Shown here piece by piece: positions 56,201-64,000 of a stretch of DNA of 64,000 nt. The stretch is taken from NCBI GenBank assembly GCA_964036275.1, contig OZ038433.1, forward strand, positions 46,071,097-46,135,096. The letters are read 5' to 3'. Under the pieces are notes generated by a model. That model was not told the DNA's origin. It was given only the letters and a program-made list of their open reading frames with translations, and ran no database searches. Both the position numbers and the translations under genes were made by a program. This DNA comes from Litoditis marina (taxonomy: Eukaryota; Nematoda; Chromadorea; Rhabditida; Rhabditidae). The first letter of the stretch is position 1, and the number at the start of each line of letters is the position of its first letter.

Positions 56201-59200
56201 TATTTAAAAGAAAAAAGATTCTCAGTCTCAGTCTTAGTGATTACACGATACTCGATACCTGAACGCATGCCTGAGAGCGCTGCCAGCCACTGAGCCACTA
56301 CTATATTCAAATATCATTACCAATATATTAGTAGTCAGGTAGTCACAGACTGGTCTGCTGCGATCTGGAGAAAATATTCTCTCAGGTAATATTGACGCTG
56401 ACATAGAAAGTGACTCACGTTTTGCCATCCAGTCCGGATAAGGACAGAGCATATCGGAAGACTGAAAGGGAGTCTTGCGCGGCCGCACCTTGACGCGTAG
56501 CTGATCGACTGCCTGCAATAAAAAATTGTTTTGTTGAACAACATGTTCCAATCAAAAATTAACATGGAAACATATACAGAACATATGTTTCCCATGGTTA
56601 GATTTCCATGGTTAGATGGCTCTCCCTGGGATTATTTGAACGTACTAATTCGCGCTCTTCACAATGTACCCCGCAGCGATAACACAATAGTCCCGCCTTT
56701 TCTCGAGAAAAATTAAACGTGAGAACGAGATTTGCGCACGGGTCTGGTGTTTTACTCTATGAGAAGAAAACTGAAAATAAAACAAAAATTTTCCGGAGCA
56801 ATGGTAGTGAACTATTACCTGATCGCTTTCTTCGTTATCCGTTGTCTCTTCCTCACTTGTCACCACCAACTGTCCGCTAAAGAAACAAAAAATTATTCCT
56901 AACTTGCTATGCGGTGTTGACTTTAGATGAAAATCAATATTTGCGCATGGTCTAGGGCGGAAGTGAATTTGCCAGCTCAACTCCGCGCCCCACTCAGAAC
57001 GATTGGCGCCAACTTTCTTCGATTGGCCAGCTACAAAAGCGAGAGAGTGTTCAGGTCAATGAGGCCGCAGACATCTGGGTCTCTCTGACCTGCACACTCT
57101 CTCGCTCAGCCAATAAAAAAGTGGCTGGCCAATTGGCTGGGAATTATCTGAGCAGACCTGTGAACTACGAACACTTTCTGAGAAAAAGAATCACTATTTT
57201 GCACAAAAACCTCATATCATTGAGTGCATTTTTCAGGAGTGTTTTAGAGCGTCGGGTGATCTGTAAAAAGTAAACAGCGCACAACTCGTCAAGAAAAAAA
57301 AACTGAAAAAACTTACCGGCTGTTCCCGAAGGGGTGTGGTTCTCCTTCGGTCATTGGTCTCAATATCTGAAAGGGTCAATTAAGTTGTATATAGCGGTAG
57401 TTCAGGAAAATTCACATCTAGTAAGTAGAAAAGGTCACAATCGATAATCGCACCTGTGGTGCAGAAATGCAACATTTCCCCAAAAAGTAGTGCCCTTACC
57501 GCGTGTCCGCACCAAACTGGCCCCTCCTTTGTAGGACGTTCCACGACACGGTATCTGCAAAATAATTGTTCACAATATCGACTGCGTGAACGTTTTATCA
57601 TCTCTACATAGTATCGGCGAGAGCATGAGAAACTTTTTACCAGCGATGAACGCGAGACACATTATTTGTTATCGATAGAATTAGTTTATTAATCTGTCAA
57701 TACTCAGAACCATCTCTCATCTCATCGCTCTTAGAAGATTTGAGAGAAAACCATTCACGAGCAAACTAACACAGAAGGAGATTATCTTTTTATTTTACAA
57801 TCTTTCGCTTACTTATAGCGCACGTTTCCTATTGATATGTGAAACAAACAGTCATATTACCTCTTGAAGTTTGATTCTTTTCTCTGAAGCCGGTGCCGTT
57901 TCTGAAATAGAAGTATTTTTAATTGAAAAAGTTTAAATGTTAATGCGCCTTGAAAGTTCGTACAGTTAAAAACTTTGCACAAAAATTTGGTCCTTCACAT
58001 CAAGAGTTTGTGTTTTATACCGTAAGTTAAAGTCAGGTTCAGGAATAGACGTAATTCATTAGTATATACGTTATTTTTCCACGTTTAAATTTTTGGAGTG
58101 AATCAATTTAGTAATTGATAGGATTCATCGGTTCAACCTGTTTCCGCTCTTCCAATACCCTATTGATGATTCGCTATGAAAAACGGGTTGTTATAGTTTT
58201 TTTTCCACGGGTTTTCCTAAAACATTTCTATAGTACTTTCCAGTTTCCATAACTTACCGTTTCGATTATAGGGCGGCTGGCTTGCCGTGGTTCGATGAAC
58301 GTGCTGTGGTTCGATGAACTGATCGGAGAATTCTTAAACAGAAACTTATACTCATAGTGATTCTACGTGAATTCTATATCTAACCGGGTTTTTTAGGTAA
58401 CCTAACCCTTTTTTGGTAACCTATTTTTCAGGTTACCTCAGTGGGTATCCGGTTGGTAACCTAAAATGAAAAACCGGTTACCTGTTTTTCTAACGCAAAA
58501 TGTGGTTTTTACCACCGTTAGTTTGGACGGTAACCGGATTATAATTCCAGGTTACTTACAGGTTACCTACCAAGGTAACCTGAAAAACAGGTTACCAAAA
58601 AGGGTTAGGTCACCTAAAAACCCGGTTAGTTGTAGAATTGGCCGTGATTCTATAACGACAGGTAACCTACAAGTGAACTCCTACCACACCTCTCTTTTAA
58701 CTAGTAGTATACTGCCAGTTTGGTACCTGGAAAAAGTCATTCAAAAGTCATCAAAGTAAAAATCGTTGAAAGTGAAAGTCATTAATTCACTTTTAGTCAG
58801 GATTTGAAAAATACGAAAATGTTCAAAAACCTTTTTTGTGATTTTCAACTGTTACTGTACTTAATGACTTTAACTTTCTGATGAAATTTACTTTAATGAC
58901 TTTTAATTTTGAATGACTCATTCTGGTTGCCAATACGACAAAGTGATTCTACACTCCGTTCCATCCATGGATGCCCTTCTACAGTATTCCGTCAAGTATT
59001 CAGCAGACTTTTTGTAATGAATAATGCTTGGTTTTGAAGTTCTCAAAAGTTTTTTCTTTCGATTGTTAGTAAGGGAAAAGCTCAATAAAATACCGAAGTT
59101 AGAAAGAACTCGCGAAACGCTAGCATACTGAGCGGTAATCTGGAAGTTCGAGCTTATAATGCACTCACGTGGAGGGCAGGGGAGGGCGTTCTTGGCGGCG

Positions 59201-61517
59201 CCACCCGGGGGGGTGCAGGAGAGAGGGAACGCGCAGCGGGGGAGGGGGACCCTGGCGGGGTGTCCGACCTCCTTTTCCTCCCGCCCTTCCTGACTGAAAA
59301 TTAATAATTAAATGGAGAAGACTTAAAGTATAAATCAAAAGCTGCTGCCATACTGTTTTTCAGACGCGTTGCCTCACGTAGAGTCTCACGTAGAGCGCAG
59401 GTTCCTAATATGAGGAGCTTCTCCGCTCTTTTCTTTACAGGCAAGCATACCGCAGTGGCAAGAGTGCTGCTGCTTGAGGGTTCGAATCCGAGTTGGTGCA
59501 AACTAATATAATTTTAAAATCCATTCAAATTAAACTGCGAATATTTTCTAGATTTCACACCGATTATTGTCATTGATCTCTTTCAACTATCAACACAATA
59601 TCTCACCGCTAAAATCAAGATTTAGAATTACGTGGTTTGAAACACACACCTTTCTTCTTTGGGTCCGTTTTCCGGCGGTTGTCCCGCTTGTGGTAGCGGG
59701 ACATTACGGGCTCGAAGCGCTCCCACTGGTGGATTTCGGATAGGGGCACCCAAAATCCCACCAGTGCCTAAAACATAGAAAAATAGAATTTATGTGAATG
59801 GAAACACTGTTTCGCGTTATAGTTCGTTCACTTCCACCCAGTTTCTAGTTATGCTGACCGAATGGCTGCAACTGACTGAACATTGGTGCATCAGCTACTA
59901 CGGATCGAGGGAAAATTACACTTCAATCGCGCGCAGCGCGAAGCGCTGTGCGAGATTTGTCTTTGAGCCGGCTAATGCGCGCCTCCGTTTTTTTAGTTTT
60001 CCCATAAAAAGGCTGAATTTTGCAAAACAAAACTTTTACAAAATGGGGAAGTTTCTACAGCATATTTGCAAAGTTTGCCCCAAATTTTATCGAAATCGGT
60101 TGAGTTTGAGCCAAGTTATGAAGTTTTCGCTTCATCAAAAGCACCAACTTCCGTCGCGTGTGGGGTTGTGACAACGGAAAATATCCATTTTAAGGGTTTC
60201 TACTGAATCGATTTCGTTGAAAGTTGTGGAAGACATGTGATACCTACTCAAACCCTGGCGGACCAAAAAAAAATTAGAAAAAAATTGTTTTTGTCAAAGT
60301 TATAGACGTTTTCGGAGTGTGTAATCGTGATAAGGGAAAATTCCCAGTTTAAGGGTTTCTACTGAGGCGATTTTGTTGAAAATCGTGGAAGACATGTGAT
60401 ACCTACTCAAACCCTGGCGGACCAAAAAAAATTTGCAAAAAAAATTGTTTTAATCAAAGTTATAGACATTTTTCGAAAAGTGTCTGCGTCTCTCCATTCA
60501 GCACGCTCTCTCACTCTCTCTGTCCGGTCGATAACTCAACCTGTACTGTAACGTAGAGAAACAATTACCGATTTGCTTGAAAATTGGAATATGATGCCAA
60601 CGTGCAATTTGTTTGAATATGAAGTATTGTATTTCTGACGTCCTTTAGGACTCTGGAGACCAGATGACGTCATTTTTGAAAAGTGCAAAGTTGACGTCAC
60701 ATATATTTTCAAATGATGGTAATATCTTAGAAAGGGTCAACTAACGGTGAAACTCAATCCAAGAGTGACGTATTCTGGGATTCTGACGACCAGATGACGT
60801 CATTTTTGAAAAGTGCAAAGTTGACGTCAGATATATTTTCAAATGGTGAAAATATCTTAAAAATCGTATATTAACGATGAAACTTAGTCTAAATATGACG
60901 TATTCTGAAGTTCAGAAGGCCAGATGACGTCAACTTTTAAAAAAAATGACGTCACATATATTTTCAAATGCTGAAAATATCTAAAAAAAATGGTATATTA
61001 ACGATGAAACTTTGTCTAAAACTGTTTATCACAAACATACAAAAGTCGTAAAATATTTTTTCAAACCTGTAAACTAGAATCTACAAATCACAGATGTTAA
61101 CTCAACGTAGTCAATTGTAAATTTTCTGGTGTTGCGGACAAAGGTTTGCAGTTTTTTGTCGTTACTTCAACTCTAAGTGCTACGCTTGTCATATTATTCA
61201 ACAGTTGTTCTCTCTTTCGCAGCTGTGATTTGTAGATTCTAGTTTACAGGTTTGAAAAAAATATTTTACGACTTTTGTATGTTTGTGATGAACAGTTATA
61301 CTTGAGTATATTATTATTTTCCGGTTTTTTGTAGCAGTAGCTGCTCCATTTGAGAGTAGTTGTCTGAAGACAAATCTCACAGTCGTTGGGCCCCCACTTT
61401 TTCATGAATGAGCTATTTTGATTACCTTCACAAGGAATACTCCATCCTCATCTTGTTTCAGATGGGTGATCGTTCGGAGAGTTCCCTCGGTCTGCTCCAA
61501 GAGCTGAATGTTCATAC
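53289..61517 (-). CDS. Multi-exon nematode gene of unknown function, copy 3
   Basis: Exons as in copy 2, shifted: 61426-61517, 59650-59767, 57861-57901, 57500-57554, 57317-57366, 56819-56876, 56419-56512, 55913-56067, 55419-55536 (or to TAA at 55387), 54677-54963 and the terminal exon 53289-53444. Splice sites and frames are intact, so nothing marks this copy as a pseudogene relative to copy 2. The RDKAE-type charged exon carries the same REKER variant as copy 2, whereas copy 1 has QEKER. The 5' end is again not identified. Three near-identical copies in 64 kb would raise dosage if all are expressed and the assembly is correct. Confidence 0.65.
55554..55629 (+). pseudogene. tRNA-like fragment with an A box (copy 3)
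   Basis: Duplicate of the fragment at 1755-1830, with the same A-box-like D-arm sequence and no B box. Confidence 0.35.
58380..58629. repeat. 250-bp fold-back (MITE-like) element (copy 3)
   Basis: Duplicate of 4581-4830 with the same CTAACC...GGTTAG ends. Confidence 0.6.
59444..59499 (+). pseudogene. tRNA-like sequence with a perfect B box (copy 3)
   Basis: Duplicate of 5645-5700, including the exact B box. Confidence 0.35.
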
Positions 61518-61573
61518 CTATGAAATGGAAAACATCATTGTCGAATAGTTCAGAAATGAACGAAACATGGATT

Positions 61574-61611
61574 GAGGGAGAGAGAGAGAGAGAGAGAGAT
61601 TGTTAAATTAT

Positions 61612-61705
<94 letters not shown>

Positions 61706-61851
61706 GAGAGAGAGAGAGTAGGAGAGACAGAGAGAGAGAGAGAAAGAGAGAGGAAGAGGGAGAGAGAGAGAGAGAGAGTAGGAGAGAGAGAGAGGGAGAG
61801 AGAAAGAGAGAGGAAGAGGGAGAGAGAGAGAGAGAGAGTAGGAGAGAGAGC

Positions 61852-61884
<33 letters not shown>

Positions 61885-61893
61885 GGAGAGTGA
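61574..61893. repeat. (GA)n microsatellite (copy 3)
   Basis: Same tract as 7777-8081 but of different length. Confidence 0.9.
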
Positions 61894-62629
61894 GATTAAT
61901 TGAAACATATACTATGTGAAATATTATGTTAACGTACTATTTATATGAGAAAGAGAGAGAGAAAGCTTGAGAGAAAAATGAGTGATGAAAATTATTAACT
62001 TGATCTCTGGATAAATTAAAGAGCGAATTTAAAGTTTATCGGGCAAAGGCAGCGGGTTTAGTCAATTGTAATGCTTTTTGGGGCAAGACATGATGATCGA
62101 TAAAATCGAGACAGGCATTCGTTTCAGGCGGGGCGCGCTGAAAGGCAGCGTTCAAACTACAAAGACCATCAAACGCGGCATGAGAACGGTTTGACTTCAT
62201 GATTTCACTCTATATTGCTCAGTATCCGTTCGTTACAAATTGTTGAAGTTGAAAAACAATCACGGAAAAACATTAACGGAAAAACATTCACGGAAACACA
62301 TTCACTTTAGTCAATTATGAATGCGATTATATGATAAAAATTTTGCCGTTGCAATTACATTATTTTATTAGGTAATTGTTTTGCCAAACACTAAAGCTCT
62401 TTTTAATCGTATCGAACACAGCAAAATATGATTCTAATGTGTTAGTTTTATCGGGTTTCGAAGAATAAGAAAAATGGTATCACCCATAGCTATCTACAAA
62501 TATATATTGAATGAACATCATTATTATTATTATTATGAAGACATAGATAAGAAATGAGCACCCTCTATATTCGAGTTATCTGCCTGTCCTGTTCCTTTTG
62601 TATTCACGGGGATTAGAAACTCATCTGAA

Positions 62630-62653
62630 GGGGGGGGGGGGGGGGGGGGGGGG
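62630..62653. repeat. Poly-G run, 24 G (copy 3)
   Basis: Expanded version of the 14-G run at 8816. It is either replication slippage or a base-calling length error. Confidence 0.85.
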
Positions 62654-62883
62654 TTGTACTCTGATCAGTTGACACATCATAGTTGCTGGAGAACACCTGC
62701 AACCTACGAATGAATCCTATAACAGAAGCCATATACAACGTATGGCTTCGCCTCTCTCTCTCTATTCGATTTAGTATCCGATTACAATGGTAGGACATAG
62801 TTATCTTATGAGGTAGGCTCATGAGGTCGTTAGTGAGCCAGCTCCAGAGATTATTTTATGAGATAGGAGGGACTGCTACATGC

Positions 62884-63896
62884 ATTTGTCACTTTTTGGC
62901 GTATTCGATTTTGTCGTCACTTTGTGGCGTATTCGATTTTGTCGTCACTTTGTGGCGTATTCGATCTTGTCGTCACTTTGTGGCGTATTCGATTTTGTCA
63001 CTTTTTGGCGTATTCGATTTTGTCACTTTTTGGCGTATTCGATTTTGTCACTTTTTGGCGTATTCGATTTTGTCACTTTTTGGCGTATTCGATTTTGTCA
63101 CTTTTTGGCGTATTCGATTTTGTCACTTTTTGGCGTATTCAATTTTGTCACTTTTTGGCGTATTCGATTTTGTCACTTTTTGGCGGATTCGATTTTGTCA
63201 CTTTTTGGCGTAGTCGATTTTGTCACTTTTTGGCGTATTCGATTTTGTCACTTTTTGGCGTATTCTATTTTGTCACTTTTTGGCGTATTCGATTTTGTCA
63301 CTTTTTGGCGTATTCGATTTTGTCACTTTTTGGCGTATTCGATTTTGTCACTTTTTGGCGTATTCGATTTTGTCACTTTTTGGCGTATTCGATTTTGTCA
63401 CTTTTTGGCGGATTCGATTTTGTCACTTTTTGGCGGATTCGATTTTGTCACTTTTTGGCGTATTCGATTTTGTCACTTTTTGGCGTATTCGATTTTGTCA
63501 CTTTTTGGCGTATTCGATTTTGTCGTCACTTTGTGGCGTATTCGATTTTGTCACTTTTTGGCGTATTCGATTTTGTCACTTTCTGGCGTATTCGATTTTG
63601 TCACTTTTTGGCGTATTCGATTTTGTCACTTTTTGGCGTATTCGATTTTGTCACTTTTTGGCGGATTCGATTTTGTCACTTTTTGGCGTATTCGATTTTG
63701 TCACTTTTTGGCGGATTCGATTTTGTCACTTTTTGGCGTATTCGATTTTGTCACTTTTTGGCGTATTCGATTTTGTCACTTTTTGGCGTATTCGATTTTG
63801 TCACTTTTTGGCGGATTCGATTTTGTCACTTTTTGGCGTATTCGATTTTGTCACTTTTTGGCGTATTCGATTATGTCATTTTTGGCGTATTCGATT
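62884..63896. repeat. 25-bp minisatellite, main array (copy 3)
   Basis: Same array as 24014-25000 with one additional 25-bp unit near 63415. It is followed by the second leader up to the window end. Confidence 0.95.
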
Positions 63897-64000
63897 TAGT
63901 ATCCGATTACAATGGTAGGACATAGTTATCTCACGAGGTAGGCTCGTGAGGTCGTTAGTGAGCCAGCTCCAGAGATAACTTTATGAGGTAGGAGGGACTG

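Larger units (their letters stand above)
53800..64000. repeat. Segmental duplication block A, copy 3 (cut by window end)
   Basis: It matches block A copies 1 and 2 and extends through the minisatellite into its second leader before the window ends. The start-to-start distance from copy 2 is 38,834 bp. Confidence 0.9.

Overview
The window is nematode nuclear DNA, almost certainly Caenorhabditis or a close rhabditid. Four things in the sequence point there: an SL1 spliced-leader RNA gene linked to 5S rRNA genes, (TTAGGC)n telomere-type repeats, short introns with TTTCAG-type acceptors, and CACGTG-rich 5S/SL1 units. There are no bacterial features. The long open frames inside satellites are not genes.

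Layout. The window is built from near-identical blocks. Block A occurs at 1-9146, 14966-25270 and 53800-64000. Block B occurs at 9147-14965 and 47103-53799. Between A2 and B2 lies a region (25269-47102) that copy 1 lacks, so the order is A1-B1-A2-[5S/SL1 units, Polinton, 144-bp satellite]-B2-A3. A2 to A3 is a tandem period of about 38.8 kb. A1 to A2 is only 14,965 bp, because about 23.7 kb is missing at 9146/9147, where the junction falls inside two satellites.

Block A carries on the minus strand a multi-exon gene of unknown function whose last exon lies in block B. It is present three times; the leftmost copy is cut by the window edge. Its introns hold fold-back repeats, tRNA-like fragments, TGACGTCA repeats and GA microsatellites. 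Block A ends in a 25-bp minisatellite. Block B has a 145-bp satellite built around an 18-bp palindrome, two candidate exons of a second gene, a tRNA-like sequence and interstitial telomere-type repeats.

The central region has three complete ~1.36-kb units and one truncated unit. Complete units carry a 5S rRNA gene and an SL1 RNA gene, both on the minus strand. The second unit is split by an 11,884-bp element (27859-39742) flanked by a 6-bp target duplication (ACTATC); intact empty sites survive in neighbouring units. The element starts 5'-AG and resembles a Polinton/Maverick. It is almost entirely a palindrome: two ~5.8-kb arms around a 192-bp spacer. Each arm has three small genes resembling Polinton accessory/late genes, a ~100-bp minisatellite, one exact SL1 leader sequence followed by GT, and a second diverged SL1-like sequence. 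No polymerase, integrase, ATPase or protease gene is seen, so it should be non-autonomous.

To the right, a truncated SL1 unit is followed by a small Cys-x2-Cys coding candidate and a 144-bp satellite (42210-47102) with a TGAGTCAC/GTGACTCA hairpin in each unit and a 10-unit higher-order period of 1440 bp. This abuts the 145-bp satellite of block B2.
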